Shown one piece after another: positions 17,714 through 28,930 of a stretch of 64,000 bases of DNA. Made by a program: the position numbers and the translations under genes. Numbering within the stretch: position 1 is the first letter of the stretch; every line of letters begins with the position of its first letter. This DNA is from Pseudarthrobacter chlorophenolicus A6 (GTDB taxonomy: Bacteria > Actinomycetota > Actinomycetes > Actinomycetales > Micrococcaceae), in the NCBI RefSeq assembly GCF_000022025.1, contig NC_011886.1:2893209-2957208 (forward strand), written 5' to 3'. Below the pieces are notes generated by a model. It was not told the DNA's origin, ran no database searches, and was given only the letters and a program-made list of their open reading frames with translations.

Positions 17714-19783
17714 TCAGGTCCAGCCGGTGGCGGCCAGCAGCCGTTGTTCGAACATGGGAATCATGGACTCGGCGTAAGTCCTGCTCAAGTGGTTGTCGTC
17801 TTTGTACACATAGACATTTCCCACCACCGCGGGGCAGACCCCGCGGGCGCAGATGAAGTCGCTCATGTCCATCAGGTGCAGGCCGTCCACCTTGCCGCGG
17901 TAGTTTTCCAGCGGCGAAGGCTCCACAAGGGACTCCGCAAGGGGCGGATTGCATTCCGGAGCATCGGCACCATTTCGCTGTACACACTCGGGCATGTTGA
18001 ACGTGAACCGGGGGTTATCGCGGATACCCAGGATTTCGATCCCCGCGTCAGCGAACGGGCGGACGCCGTCCAGGTAGCCGGGGACCTCCGTTTCGAACGG
18101 CGCTTCCTCGTGCGTCAGCGAGGCCACGGTGAAGACGGCATCGGGCCGGTGTTCCAGCACGTAGTCAGCGCTTGCCCTGTTGTAGGCGTTGCATTCGGCG
18201 GTCCTGGTGTCCGACTCGGCACCGAACCTGCAGGCAGGCATCAGCAGCGTGACCAGTTCCCAGCCTTTAGCCGCCGCGATGGGTGCCAGCGCCCCGAGGT
18301 ACTGCTGCGAGTGGGAGTCACCCAGGACGACGATGCGCTTGGTGCCGCCGCCTTCGGGGATCTCCTGGCGGCACCCTTCGAGAATGGGATCGTCCGTGGC
18401 GTTGGACCCTGCGCAGGGGGTCTGGATACCGGCCCAGTCATTGTCCAGGGCTGAGGGCCCCGGGATGATCCTCGCGGCGGGCGCGGGGTCCGCTTCGATC
18501 CCCGGGGCGAGCGCTGCGGCGCCGGGCGTCAGTTCCCTCGGCTGGGCCGCCGTCGCGGCTTCTTCCGCGGTGATGAAGGTCTGCCAGACGGAAACGGGGC
18601 CTGCGAGGATGGCACCGCATGCGGCGATGACGACGGCGGTGCGCCAGGCCCGCAGTTTGGGCCAGTGCCAGTCCCGCAGCGGTTTCTCGACGAACCGGGT
18701 GGTGAGGACGGCCAGCAGGACGGACGCACCCACGATGCCCAGCCCCTGGATGAGGTTGGGGGCTTCGACGCCGGTGACCGCGAGCGCCAGGACCAGCACC
18801 GGCCAGTGCCACAGGTACAGGGCGTAGGAGTTGTCTCCCAGCGCCACGGCCGGCTTGCTGCTGAGCACGCGGTCCACGCCGTACCGGCTCCCGGTCTGTC
18901 CCGCCACGATGATCGCGGCTGCGGACAGGGTGGGCCACAGCGCCACGAAACCGGGGAAGGACCTGTCCACGGTCAGGAGGAGGCCGCACGACACCATTCC
19001 CACCAGGCCTGCCCAGCCCAGTACGACGCGCAGCGCCTTGCCGGGTTTGAGGTACGGCAGGGCGAGCGCCAGGAGGGAGCCCAGCGCGAACTCCCAAAGC
19101 CTGGCCCTGGTGTCGAAGTAGGCGTAGGCCTGGTTGCCGGCTGTTTGCTCAATGGAGTAGGCAAGGGACACGGCGAACACGGCGCCGAAGCCGATACCCA
19201 GGAGGCCACGGTAGGTCAATCCCGCGCAGGCCGGGAGGCGGCGCAGTGCAGCGAGGATACCGGCGGCGGCCGCGAAGAGGAGCGGCCAGAGGATGAAGAC
19301 CTGGCCCTGGATGGACAGCGACCAGAAGTGTTGCAGCGGGCTGGCTCCGGCGTGGTCCTGGGCGTAGTAGTCCACGGCGGTGTCGGCCAGCAGCCAGTTC
19401 TGCCGGTACAGCAGGGAGGCCCAGGCCTGGTCCAGGATTTGCGGCCAGCGGCCCTGCGGCAGGATCAGCCAGGTGCCGGCCAGCACGCCGAGGATCACCA
19501 CGACGGCGGCCGGCAGCAGGCGCTTGAAGAGGTGGAGCCAGTGGCCCAGCAACCCGAAAGGCCGCCCCGTTTCGGCTTTCCGGACGAAGGACAGCGTGAG
19601 GAGGAAGGCGGAGATCAGCAGGAAGATGTCCACCCCGCCGGAGACCCTGCCCAGCCAGACATGGTAGGTCACCACCATCAGTACGGCGAGGGCACGCAGC
19701 CCCTGGACCTCTGGCCTGAAGGAGGCGGTCCGGGCCTTGGCACCCGCTGCGGGCTGCATCTTCCCACTCGCTGTCATTTCCAC
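17714..19783 (-). CDS. Membrane O-acyltransferase with SGNH domain (downstream paralogue)
   Basis: A 689-residue OafA/YrhL-type protein. The N-terminal acyltransferase-3 domain (about 20-400) has around ten membrane helices and the catalytic-His segment VTYHVWLGRVSGGVD; the C-terminal extracytoplasmic SGNH-hydrolase domain has GDSHSQQ (Ser nucleophile) and DDNHLS (DxxH). Such fusions acetylate cell-surface polysaccharide, cell wall or lipid acceptors. The start overlaps the upstream paralogue by 10 nt; GTG at 19783 and ATG at 19777 are both possible. It is clearly homologous to that neighbour, so the pair arose by tandem duplication; the acceptor is unknown. Confidence 0.93.
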   Translation of the reverse strand: MEMTASGKMQPAAGAKARTASFRPEVQGLRALAVLMVVTYHVWLGRVSGGVDIFLLISAFLLTLSFVRKAETGRPFGLLGHWLHLFKRLLPAAVVVILGVLAGTWLILPQGRWPQILDQAWASLLYRQNWLLADTAVDYYAQDHAGASPLQHFWSLSIQGQVFILWPLLFAAAAGILAALRRLPACAGLTYRGLLGIGFGAVFAVSLAYSIEQTAGNQAYAYFDTRARLWEFALGSLLALALPYLKPGKALRVVLGWAGLVGMVSCGLLLTVDRSFPGFVALWPTLSAAAIIVAGQTGSRYGVDRVLSSKPAVALGDNSYALYLWHWPVLVLALAVTGVEAPNLIQGLGIVGASVLLAVLTTRFVEKPLRDWHWPKLRAWRTAVVIAACGAILAGPVSVWQTFITAEEAATAAQPRELTPGAAALAPGIEADPAPAARIIPGPSALDNDWAGIQTPCAGSNATDDPILEGCRQEIPEGGGTKRIVVLGDSHSQQYLGALAPIAAAKGWELVTLLMPACRFGAESDTRTAECNAYNRASADYVLEHRPDAVFTVASLTHEEAPFETEVPGYLDGVRPFADAGIEILGIRDNPRFTFNMPECVQRNGADAPECNPPLAESLVEPSPLENYRGKVDGLHLMDMSDFICARGVCPAVVGNVYVYKDDNHLSRTYAESMIPMFEQRLLAATGWT

Positions 19784-21837
19784 CCCGTTGCTTCGAAGAA
19801 GCGCCTGCCAAACTCGTCCGCCATGCTTTCCGTGTATTCGGCGGTGAGGTGGTTGTCATCCAGGTACACGAAGATGTTTCCCACCACTCCCGGGCAGTCC
19901 GTTGCGGTGCAGATCCGGTCTGTGAGGTCCAGGACTGCCAGCCCGGGGAGGCTGTCCTTGAGTGCGGCCAGGGGATTCTCCGGTGCAAGGGCGTCCCGGA
20001 CCGCCGGGCGGCAGGCCTGCGCGTCCGGGCCATCGGTCACTACACATTCGGCCATGTTGAACGTGAACCGGGGGTTGTCCCGGAGGGCCACCACATCGAT
20101 GCCCTTGTCCATCCAGGGCCCCACCAGGTCCGCGAAGCCCGGCGTCAGTTCCTCAGCCGGGCTGGACGGCGCCGCAGCGGTGCCCAGCAGGATGATGGCG
20201 TCCGGCTGCTGCCGCTCGATCTCCTTCTGGACGGAAGCGTTGTAGGTCTCGCAATCGTCGCTGGCCGCCTTCCCGGCCGGGGCGACTTTGCAGGCGCCCT
20301 TCAGCATGGAGTAGAGGAGCCAGTTGTTTTGTGCAGCAATGGGCTTGACGGCCCCGGACCACTGCTGCGCATGGCTGTCTCCCAGCACCAGGACGCGCCG
20401 TGATGGATTACCCGATGGCTTCTGCTCAAAGCAGGTGTCCTTCACTGCCTGATCCTGCGGGGTGATGTCGCCCGTGCAGGGTCCGTCGAGGGAAACCCAG
20501 TTCTGGGGCAGGTCCGTGGCAGTCGGCAGCAGGGTGACGTCCCCGGCCGGCACGGTGCCGGTGAACGCCGGATCCAGCGCCCGCGAGCCCGGATTGTTCG
20601 CCACTTTCTGTTCCTGGGCCACCCGGCGCTCTGTGTCCAGCTGGTTGCGCCACAGCGCCAGGGGTGCCGCCGCCACGGAGACGGCCAGCATGATGGCCAG
20701 CACGGCACGGCGTTTCCTGGCCTCCGGCCACTTCCATTCCCGCCAGGGCTTTTCGATGTAACGGGTGGTCAGGTATGCGAGCGCGAGCGCCGAGACGATG
20801 ATGACCGTGCCGGACAGCCAGCCCGCGTGTTCCTTGCCGGTCCAGGCCAGGGCGAGTACCAGCACCGGCCAGTGCCAGAGGTACAGCCCGTAGGAGATGT
20901 CTCCCAGTTTGACCAGGGGTTTGGAGCTGAGGATACGGTCCACACCGGCCGGGCTTTGCGTCTGGCCGGCCACAATGACGAATGCGGCCGCGACGGTTGG
21001 CCACAGTGCCGCCACGCCGGGGAACGCTGCCTGGACGTTGAGCAGGATGCCGCAGGCGAGCATGGCGATCACCCCCACCCAGCCCATGGCGATGCGCACG
21101 GCCCGGGACAGCCGCAGCCCGGGAAGGACAAGGGCTACCAGCGTGCCCAGCGCGAATTCCCAGAGCCGGGCGCCCGTGTCGAAGTACGCCTGGACCTGGT
21201 TGGTGGCCGTGAAGTAGATCGAATATGCCAGCGAGACGAGGAACACGAGGAAGAACACGTAGGCCAGCAGCGGCCGGTAGGAGAGCCTGAACCGGCGGGC
21301 CGCCCAGGCAGCCGCGAGGAAGATCAGCGGCCACAGGATAAACACCTGGCCCTGGATGGACAGCGACCAGAAGTGCTGCAGGGGGCTGGCAAGGCTGTGG
21401 TCGTTCGCGTAGTAGTCCACGGCCTGCGCCTGCAGAAGCCGGTTTTCCGAGTAGAACAGCGAAGCCCAGCCCTGGTCGATGAGGTCAAGCCACCGGGTCC
21501 GCGGCAGCACCAGGTAGGAGACGGCCAGGGTGGCGACGATAACGGTGACGGCGGCGGGAAGGAGCCTCCGGAACAGGTGCAGCCAGTGCTTGAACAGCGC
21601 AAAGGGCTCCCTGCGCTCGTGGCGCCCCACGAACTGGAAGGTCATCAGGAACGCGGAGATCAGCAGGAAGACGTCCACGCCCCCGGACACCCTTCCGAAC
21701 CACACGTGGTAGGTCACCACCATGAGGACAGCGAGGGATCGAAGGCCCTGGATTTCGGGGCGGAACGACGACTTTCGGGACGCCTGCCGGCGGTCAGCGG
21801 CAGGCGCCGTCGCTCCCTTGGTCCACAGTGTTGGCAC
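19774..21837 (-). CDS. Membrane O-acyltransferase with SGNH domain (upstream paralogue)
   Basis: A 687-residue protein with the same layout as its downstream neighbour: acyltransferase-3 domain with VTYHVWFGRVSGGVD near the N-terminus and about ten helices, then an SGNH domain with GDSHAQQ and DDNHLT. The GTG at 21837 is chosen because GAAGGG lies 6 nt before it; a TTG nine codons upstream lacks such a site. The stop lies inside the start region of the second copy, so the two are translated from one mRNA. Both keep all visible catalytic residues, so two active enzymes with different acceptors are plausible. Confidence 0.93.
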   Translation of the reverse strand: MPTLWTKGATAPAADRRQASRKSSFRPEIQGLRSLAVLMVVTYHVWFGRVSGGVDVFLLISAFLMTFQFVGRHERREPFALFKHWLHLFRRLLPAAVTVIVATLAVSYLVLPRTRWLDLIDQGWASLFYSENRLLQAQAVDYYANDHSLASPLQHFWSLSIQGQVFILWPLIFLAAAWAARRFRLSYRPLLAYVFFLVFLVSLAYSIYFTATNQVQAYFDTGARLWEFALGTLVALVLPGLRLSRAVRIAMGWVGVIAMLACGILLNVQAAFPGVAALWPTVAAAFVIVAGQTQSPAGVDRILSSKPLVKLGDISYGLYLWHWPVLVLALAWTGKEHAGWLSGTVIIVSALALAYLTTRYIEKPWREWKWPEARKRRAVLAIMLAVSVAAAPLALWRNQLDTERRVAQEQKVANNPGSRALDPAFTGTVPAGDVTLLPTATDLPQNWVSLDGPCTGDITPQDQAVKDTCFEQKPSGNPSRRVLVLGDSHAQQWSGAVKPIAAQNNWLLYSMLKGACKVAPAGKAASDDCETYNASVQKEIERQQPDAIILLGTAAAPSSPAEELTPGFADLVGPWMDKGIDVVALRDNPRFTFNMAECVVTDGPDAQACRPAVRDALAPENPLAALKDSLPGLAVLDLTDRICTATDCPGVVGNIFVYLDDNHLTAEYTESMADEFGRRFFEATGWK

Positions 21838-21873
21838 ATTAAACCCTTCGGAGCGCGTAATCAACCGTCAAGT

Positions 21874-23010
21874 TTACCGGTAGGCGGCACTCCTTCCCGA
21901 ATCCACAGCGTGTCGTGCGGGCAGCCTCCCGGCCAGATACCGGGCATCGCGGACGCTTCCGGTCACCGTGGCGGACGCCGCGGAATACTGGAAATTCCGG
22001 CCGAGATAGTAGAGGCCGGGAGTGTCCAGGGCTTCCCCGCGGTACTGCCGCTGCCCTCCCCCGGGGCCCGCCAGGGCGGGGTCAACCCAGTCCAGGTCCT
22101 CCCGGTATCCCGTACACCAGATGACGTTCGCGACGTCGGCGCGAGCCCCGTCTGCGAGGACAGGCAGGCCGTCTTCCACACCGGTGACTCTGGGAACGAA
22201 CTGGACGCCGGCGGCAGCAAGGTCGCGGCGCTTGGTCCTGATCAGAGGTGCCCCGTGGGCTGTGAACTCCGGCGCAACCTTCCGTCCCACCGGGGTGCCC
22301 AGGCTCAGGACGTGCAGGCCGGCGAACCGGACCAGGGGAAGGATGAAGCGGGCTGTTGTCCGGCCGTGCTTGAAGGGCATTTCCTTGGGCGCATTCGCGG
22401 CAACAAGTGTTGCGTGGGTGCGGGCAACCTCTTTGGCTATTTCGGCTCCGGAGTTGCCCAGTCCCACCACCAGGACGGGGCCGTCCCGGAGCTGTGCGGG
22501 GTTCTTGTAGGCGCTGGAATGGAACTGCACGATTGAGGCCTTCAGTTCTGCGGCAAACGGCGGAACCTTGGGATGCCGTTCCGCGCCCGTGGCCAGGATG
22601 ACGTTGCGGGCCTCCCAACGCTGCCCCTTCGCGGCGGCCACATAGCGGTCGCCTTCACGCCAGAGGCGTTCCACCCTGACTCCCGTCAGCACCGGAAGAT
22701 CCAGGCCGGCCGCGTAGCCTTCCAGGTAGTCGGCCATGCTGTCCTTGCCGGGAAAGGACAAAGGATCTGCCGGGAAGGGAACTCCGGGAAGTCCGTTGTA
22801 TTTTGCGGGGGTGAAGAGGCGCAGGGAATCCCAGCGCAACCTCCAGCTGTCACCGATTCTTTGGTTGGCATCGAGAATCAGGAATTGCCGGCCCTGGCGG
22901 GACAGATGGTGGCCGATCGCCAGCCCTGCCTGCCCGCCGCCGATCACCAGGGTGTCAAGCACGTCCGAAGCGCTGTTGGTACCTGCAGTACGGGTGGTGT
23001 TCTCGTTCAT
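21874..23010 (-). CDS. Flavin-dependent monooxygenase-like oxidoreductase (CzcO/YpdA type)
   Basis: A 378-residue two-dinucleotide-binding-domain flavoprotein. The FAD site is VIGGGQAGLAIG (about 22-33), followed by a second glycine motif VVGLGNSGAEIA for NAD(P)H and the ATGAERHPKVP segment. The family includes putative Baeyer-Villiger-like monooxygenases, bacillithiol-disulfide reductase-like and cation-efflux-associated CzcO proteins, and the substrate cannot be assigned. The ATG is 6 nt behind TAGGCT with no Shine-Dalgarno. The acyltransferase pair follows 36 nt downstream on the same strand, so read-through is possible. Confidence 0.88.
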   Translation of the reverse strand: MNENTTRTAGTNSASDVLDTLVIGGGQAGLAIGHHLSRQGRQFLILDANQRIGDSWRLRWDSLRLFTPAKYNGLPGVPFPADPLSFPGKDSMADYLEGYAAGLDLPVLTGVRVERLWREGDRYVAAAKGQRWEARNVILATGAERHPKVPPFAAELKASIVQFHSSAYKNPAQLRDGPVLVVGLGNSGAEIAKEVARTHATLVAANAPKEMPFKHGRTTARFILPLVRFAGLHVLSLGTPVGRKVAPEFTAHGAPLIRTKRRDLAAAGVQFVPRVTGVEDGLPVLADGARADVANVIWCTGYREDLDWVDPALAGPGGGQRQYRGEALDTPGLYYLGRNFQYSAASATVTGSVRDARYLAGRLPARHAVDSGRSAAYR

Positions 23011-23016
23011 GTCCTG

Positions 23017-23022
23017 AGCCTA
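23017..23022 (-). promoter_or_regulatory. -10 box of the flavin oxidoreductase (leaderless)
   Basis: TAGGCT, 6 nt before the ATG. Confidence 0.55.
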
Positions 23023-23077
23023 TGGCCGCATTCGGCGCCGCCGCGTCGGTAAAAGTGTGTAATTTCGAGGGGCTCAC

Positions 23078-23099
23078 GGCTGGGTATTCCTACCCAGCC
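23078..23099 (-). terminator. Hairpin after the LuxR-type regulator gene
   Basis: Perfect 9-bp stem GGCTGGGTA/TACCCAGCC with a 4-nt loop, directly after the stop at 23101. Confidence 0.65.
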
Positions 23100-23100
23100 A

Positions 23101-24759
23101 TCAGCCCGCGAGCCCGTGTTCGAAGGCATAACGCGTGGCGGCTGTCCGCGACGTGAGACCCAGCTTGAGGAAGATGTTGCTGACATGGCGTGCCACCGTC
23201 TTTTCACTGAGGAAGAGCCCGACGGCGATCGCACGGTTTCCCTGTCCGGACGCCACCAGCTGCAGGACCTGTTCCTCACGCGGAGTGAGCGGGCCGGCAC
23301 CCTTGCCACGGCCACGCGGCATCAGCGACGCAGCCCACGCAGCGGCGGGCGCTGCGCCAAGCCCGGTCAGCGCCTCGTGGGCTGCAGAGAGCTCCATGTC
23401 GGCCGACGTTTCGTCACCAAGCCCCAGGCAGGCCTGCCCGATGAGCACCCGGCACCGGGCGGCCTCGTAAGGCACGCCGAGGTCGGACCAGAGGCGCCAT
23501 GCCCGCCGCAGGGCTGTGCAGGCCCCCAGAGGGTCTGCCTCCGCCAGCCTGACAGCGCCGTCGGCCTGGGCCGCGACGGCGCGCACCATGGGTGTGGCGG
23601 ACCCCTCGGCGAAGCGGCCCAGTTCATCCGCTCCGCACCGGGCCGCCGCCACATCCGGAACTGCCAGTTCAATGTCCACCAGTGCAGGCAACAGGTGCCG
23701 GCGGATGGCGGCGTCCGCGGTTCCGGCCGCCCTGCGGATCATCGACTGCGCCTGCCGGAGCTCTCCGCGCTGGAGCAGCAGCAGGGCCAGCCCGGGTTGC
23801 GGCTCGTATCCGCTGTTGGCGGCGGCCCTGAAGGAGAGGCCGGCGGCATCCAGCTGGCCGCGAAGCCGCTGCACCTCGCCCCGCTGGTAGTGGGCTCCGA
23901 ACAGCACCTCGGGGTCGTTGTTCGCAGCGCGCGCATCTGCCGTGGTGGCCGCGGCCAGCGCCTCGTCCCAGGCACCGTGCCAGCGGAAGAGTTCTGCCCG
24001 GTGGGCCTGGCACTGGCCGCTGAATGCCGCCATGTCCGGTTGATCGGCGCACCAGCGGTCCAGGGCTGCCGTCCATTCGAGCGCCCGGCCGAGGTCAAAG
24101 GCCAGCTGGCAGGAGGCAATAACGGCGCAGTAGGCGATCCCCGACGGTATGGCCGAAACTTCACCGGCAGTCACCGCAACCATGACCTCGTCGAAGATCT
24201 GCAGGCCCGCCTCGACCCGCCCCTGCCCCACGGCTGCCTGGCCGGTGCCGAGCAGGGCGAGGGCCATGAGGTCCCGGTCCTGGAAGGCCTGGCCGATGGC
24301 GGCCGCCCGGGCGAGCAGCTCAAGCGCTCCCCCGGGGTCACCCTGGTGCAGGCGGGCCAGGGACAGCGGTATCAGCAGGAACCCCTCGACGGCGTCGGGC
24401 TGCGGGATCTCTGCCACCAGCCGCTGCCCTCGGGCCAACCACCCGCCGGCGCGTTCGCCGTCGCCAAAGTGCATGAGGTGGACTGCCATCCAGCCCGCAC
24501 AGCGGGCGGCTCCGGCAAGATCCCCTACCACCAGGTATTCCTCGTGGGCCCGGGTCAGCGACGCAAACCCTGCAGCGGCACTGCCGGTCAGGATTTCGGC
24601 CGTGGCCAGGCGCTCAAGGTCGGCAGCGGGAAGTCCGCCCGACTGGTCCGCTTCCCGCAGGGTTTGGAAGGCATCGGTCCAGCGCTGCTCGCGGAAGGCC
24701 GCACGGCCGCGGTCCAGGCCGCCGTCCAAACCACCATCCACTCCTGTTTCAGCCGACAC
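23101..24759 (-). CDS. LuxR-family transcriptional regulator with TPR-like N-terminal region
   Basis: A 552-residue regulator. The C-terminal 60 residues form a GerE/LuxR helix-turn-helix (PLTPREEQVLQLVASG...NRAIAVGLFLSEKTVARHVSNIFLKLGL). The rest is an Ala/Leu-rich array of helical hairpins resembling tetratricopeptide repeats, as in MalT/LAL-like regulators, but no Walker A motif is present, so it is not an ATPase-type LAL protein. The GTG start has GGAAGGAGG four nt upstream; a further open upstream stretch of 39 codons is probably not translated. It could control the adjacent oxidoreductase and acyltransferase genes, which are separated from it by a hairpin and their own promoter. Confidence 0.9.
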   Translation of the reverse strand: MSAETGVDGGLDGGLDRGRAAFREQRWTDAFQTLREADQSGGLPAADLERLATAEILTGSAAAGFASLTRAHEEYLVVGDLAGAARCAGWMAVHLMHFGDGERAGGWLARGQRLVAEIPQPDAVEGFLLIPLSLARLHQGDPGGALELLARAAAIGQAFQDRDLMALALLGTGQAAVGQGRVEAGLQIFDEVMVAVTAGEVSAIPSGIAYCAVIASCQLAFDLGRALEWTAALDRWCADQPDMAAFSGQCQAHRAELFRWHGAWDEALAAATTADARAANNDPEVLFGAHYQRGEVQRLRGQLDAAGLSFRAAANSGYEPQPGLALLLLQRGELRQAQSMIRRAAGTADAAIRRHLLPALVDIELAVPDVAAARCGADELGRFAEGSATPMVRAVAAQADGAVRLAEADPLGACTALRRAWRLWSDLGVPYEAARCRVLIGQACLGLGDETSADMELSAAHEALTGLGAAPAAAWAASLMPRGRGKGAGPLTPREEQVLQLVASGQGNRAIAVGLFLSEKTVARHVSNIFLKLGLTSRTAATRYAFEHGLAG

Positions 24760-24909
24760 CTGGCCTCCTTCCGGATACCCGCCGAGCCGGCCCGCCGCCG
24801 TCGTGCGCTGGTGAAACTGCGCCGACCGTTGTGTAGTGGCAGCGGCCCTGCCTAAGCGCCACCGTACGCCGGGCACCTGCGCCAGACAAGCAGTAAACCC
24901 ACGGCCGGG

Positions 24910-26433
24910 TCAGGGGCGCAGCAGGGCCCGAAGGGTCTGGATGGTGTCGGCCTCGGCGGCGGTCTTGTCCTCGCGGTAGCCCTTGACCCGTGCGAAGCGG
25001 AGGGCGATGCGGCCCGGGTAGCGCGGGGACTGCTGCACGCCGTCGATGGCAATCTCGACGACGGTGACCGGCTCCACCCAGACGGTGCCGGCAGTGCGGC
25101 GCACCTCGATCTCCTGGAACCGCTTGGTCTGCCATTGCAGCAGCGCGTCGGTGAGGCCCTTGAAGGTCTTGCCCACCATCACATATCCGCCGGGTTCGCC
25201 GTACTCGCCGGCAGGGTCGAGGGCACCAAGGTGCAGGTTGGACAGCATCCCGGTGCGCCGCCCCGAACCCCATTCACACGCGAGCACCACGAGGTCGTAG
25301 GTGAGAACGGGCTTGACCTTGATCCAGTTGGACCCGCGCCGCCCGGCGGCGTACAGCGACCCCACCGATTTCAGCATGACGCCCTCATGGCCTGCCGCGA
25401 GCGCGTCCCGCGAGATCCGCCCGGCAACCTCCGGATCCGCCGTGATCTCCCCCGGAATCCGGTGGGCGGGGGCAATGGCTTCGAGCACCTTGATCCGCTC
25501 GGACAAGGGCTCATCGAGCAGGTCCCGGCCATCAATGTGCAGCACGTCAAAGAACCAGGGATGCAGAACCGTGGTCCGTGCAGCATCGGCGCCGAACCGC
25601 GACATGGTCTCCTGGAACGGCCGCGGGGCACCGTCCTCACCCAGGGCGAGGGTCTCGCCGTCGAGGATCACATCATGCACCGGAAACCCGCGCACCACCT
25701 CCACCACCTCGGGAAGCCTGTGGGTCACCTCGGCCAGGGTGCGCGTAAAAATTCGAACGTCCCCGCCGGACCGGTGCACCTGGATGCGGGCGCCGTCGAG
25801 CTTGTATTCCACGGACGCTTCGCCCGTCGTCTCCAGCGCTGCGGTGACGCTTGCCCCTGTCCCGGCGAGCATTGGCTGCACGGGCCGGCCAACCTTCAGG
25901 CCCACCGCATCCAGCTCCGCTGCCGTGCCGGTCAGCGCCAGCAGCGCCGTCGAGCCGAGGTCACCGGACAGCATCGCGGCCCTGCGGACGGCCTCGACGG
26001 AGCGCTCCGCCGCGCGCGCCACGGCATCGGTCAGGACACCTTCCAGCGCGCCCGTCCGCAGCTCGCCCAGGAGCACGCCGCCGATGAACGCCTGCTCCCG
26101 TTCGGTTGCCGCCGCGGTGAGCCCGCGGAGGGTGGCCGCGCGTTCGGCCGCCGAACCGGCTCCGGCGAGGGCCTGGAGCCGGTCCAGCGCGGCATCGAGG
26201 TCGGCGAGGGTGAGGCCGGGGTCCGCGGCAGGCTCTCCCATGGCCGCTGACATGCCCCGCCAGCCGACGCCCACCCGCCCCTGGCGGGGTTTGGCAGTCA
26301 GGAGTCCGACGGCAGCAGGAATGTCCGCGGGGTCGAGTCGCTTCAGCAGCTGGGCCAGGGCGTCCACCTTCGCCAGCCTGGAGCGGGTGGAGGCGACGGC
26401 GTCAGTGGTCCTCACAAGCTCGTCCAGCAGCAT
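24910..26433 (-). CDS. ligB: ATP-dependent DNA ligase (LigB type)
   Basis: Seals nicks using ATP; non-essential repair ligase accompanying the NAD-dependent LigA. The 507-residue length matches mycobacterial LigB. An N-terminal helical DNA-binding domain precedes the adenylation domain with motif I EYKLDGARIQVH (adenylated Lys211), motif III-like VILDGETLAL and motif IV/V EGVMLKSVGSLYAAGRRGSNWIKVKP, then an OB-fold ending in the RFARVKGYREDK region. The ATG lies 6 nt behind CAGACT without a Shine-Dalgarno. It diverges from the dihydrofolate-reductase-like gene with only 63 bp between. Confidence 0.96.
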   Translation of the reverse strand: MLLDELVRTTDAVASTRSRLAKVDALAQLLKRLDPADIPAAVGLLTAKPRQGRVGVGWRGMSAAMGEPAADPGLTLADLDAALDRLQALAGAGSAAERAATLRGLTAAATEREQAFIGGVLLGELRTGALEGVLTDAVARAAERSVEAVRRAAMLSGDLGSTALLALTGTAAELDAVGLKVGRPVQPMLAGTGASVTAALETTGEASVEYKLDGARIQVHRSGGDVRIFTRTLAEVTHRLPEVVEVVRGFPVHDVILDGETLALGEDGAPRPFQETMSRFGADAARTTVLHPWFFDVLHIDGRDLLDEPLSERIKVLEAIAPAHRIPGEITADPEVAGRISRDALAAGHEGVMLKSVGSLYAAGRRGSNWIKVKPVLTYDLVVLACEWGSGRRTGMLSNLHLGALDPAGEYGEPGGYVMVGKTFKGLTDALLQWQTKRFQEIEVRRTAGTVWVEPVTVVEIAIDGVQQSPRYPGRIALRFARVKGYREDKTAAEADTIQTLRALLRP

Positions 26434-26439
26434 GGCAAC

Positions 26440-26445
26440 AGTCTG
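26440..26445 (-). promoter_or_regulatory. -10 box of ligB (leaderless)
   Basis: CAGACT, 6 nt before the ATG; weaker match than the TANNNT boxes. Confidence 0.4.
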
Positions 26446-26484
26446 CCACGCTGCCGGACCCTCGACAGGTGTGGAGGCTGGTTC

Positions 26485-26490
26485 CAGAAT
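26485..26490 (+). promoter_or_regulatory. -10 box of the dihydrofolate-reductase-like gene (leaderless)
   Basis: CAGAAT, 6 nt before the ATG. Confidence 0.4.
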
Positions 26491-26496
26491 GGACGG

Positions 26497-27099
26497 ATGG
26501 GCATCATCGTTGCGAACCTGTTCATCACCCTTGACGGCGTGTACCAGGCGCCCGGTGGCCGGGAGGAGGACCCAACGGACGGCTTCCCCTTCGGAGGCTG
26601 GCAGGCGCCGGTCTCCGATGAAGAGGCCGGGGCGGACATCGCCGCGGCCATCGACCGCATGGATGCCCTGCTCCTGGGCCGGAAAACCTACGACATCTTT
26701 GCCTCATATTGGCCGCACCAGTCAGATGAGATCGCCGGCGTGCTCAACCGCGTCCCGAAGTTCGTGGTGTCCGGGTCACTCACCGATCCCGGGTGGGAGG
26801 ACACCACCGTGCTCCCGGACGCTGCCGCGGCGGGGCGGCTCCGCGGACAGTATGACGAGGTACAGATGTTCGGCAGCGGCCACCTTATCCGGTCACTGCT
26901 GGCCGCCGACGTGCTGGACCGCCTCCACCTGTGGCTCTACCCAGTGGCGCTTGGGCAGGGAAAGCGGTTGTTCGACGCCGGCACCGTCCCTTCCACGTTC
27001 CGCCTCGCCGAGCCGGTCCGTTCCTTTCCCAAGGGTGCGGTGTCGCTGGTCTACGAGCATGCAGGCGACGTTGAAACCCGGGAAATGGATGCCTCCTAG
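26497..27099 (+). CDS. Dihydrofolate reductase-like (RibD C-terminal domain) protein
   Basis: A 200-residue single-domain protein of the RibD_C/DHFR-like family. It begins IIVANLFITLDGVYQAPGG and contains DALLLGRKTYDIFASYWP and MFGSGHLIRSLLAADVLDRLHLWLYPVALGQGKRLF, the usual NADPH-site signatures of this family. These proteins are pyridine-nucleotide reductases of mostly unknown substrate and are not the housekeeping FolA. Transcribed away from ligB; it ends 74 nt before the groEL terminator, which faces it. Confidence 0.9.
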   Translation: MGIIVANLFITLDGVYQAPGGREEDPTDGFPFGGWQAPVSDEEAGADIAAAIDRMDALLLGRKTYDIFASYWPHQSDEIAGVLNRVPKFVVSGSLTDPGWEDTTVLPDAAAAGRLRGQYDEVQMFGSGHLIRSLLAADVLDRLHLWLYPVALGQGKRLFDAGTVPSTFRLAEPVRSFPKGAVSLVYEHAGDVETREMDAS

Positions 27100-27172
27100 G
27101 CCCGGCGTTCCCAACCTCGCTTCGCTCGGCCAGGAAACCCTTGCGGCGTGGGCCCAACCCCTGACGGGACAC

Positions 27173-27204
27173 AAAAAACCGGCCCGGCGGATGCCGGACC
27201 GGTT
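27173..27204 (-). terminator. Intrinsic terminator of groES-groEL
   Basis: Stem of 11 pairs with one mismatch (27177-27188 with 27193-27204), 4-nt loop, followed on the minus strand by six T; 36 nt past the groEL stop. Confidence 0.9.
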
Positions 27205-27239
27205 CTCTGTTGTGCGGCTTGACCCGCGGGACAACAGCC

Positions 27240-28862
<1,623 letters not shown>

Positions 28863-28930
28863 TCAAGACAGAAACCCCGCGCAGCTGACCAGCATCAAGG
28901 CATGACCAGCGGCGCGGGGATCCGGAAGAT

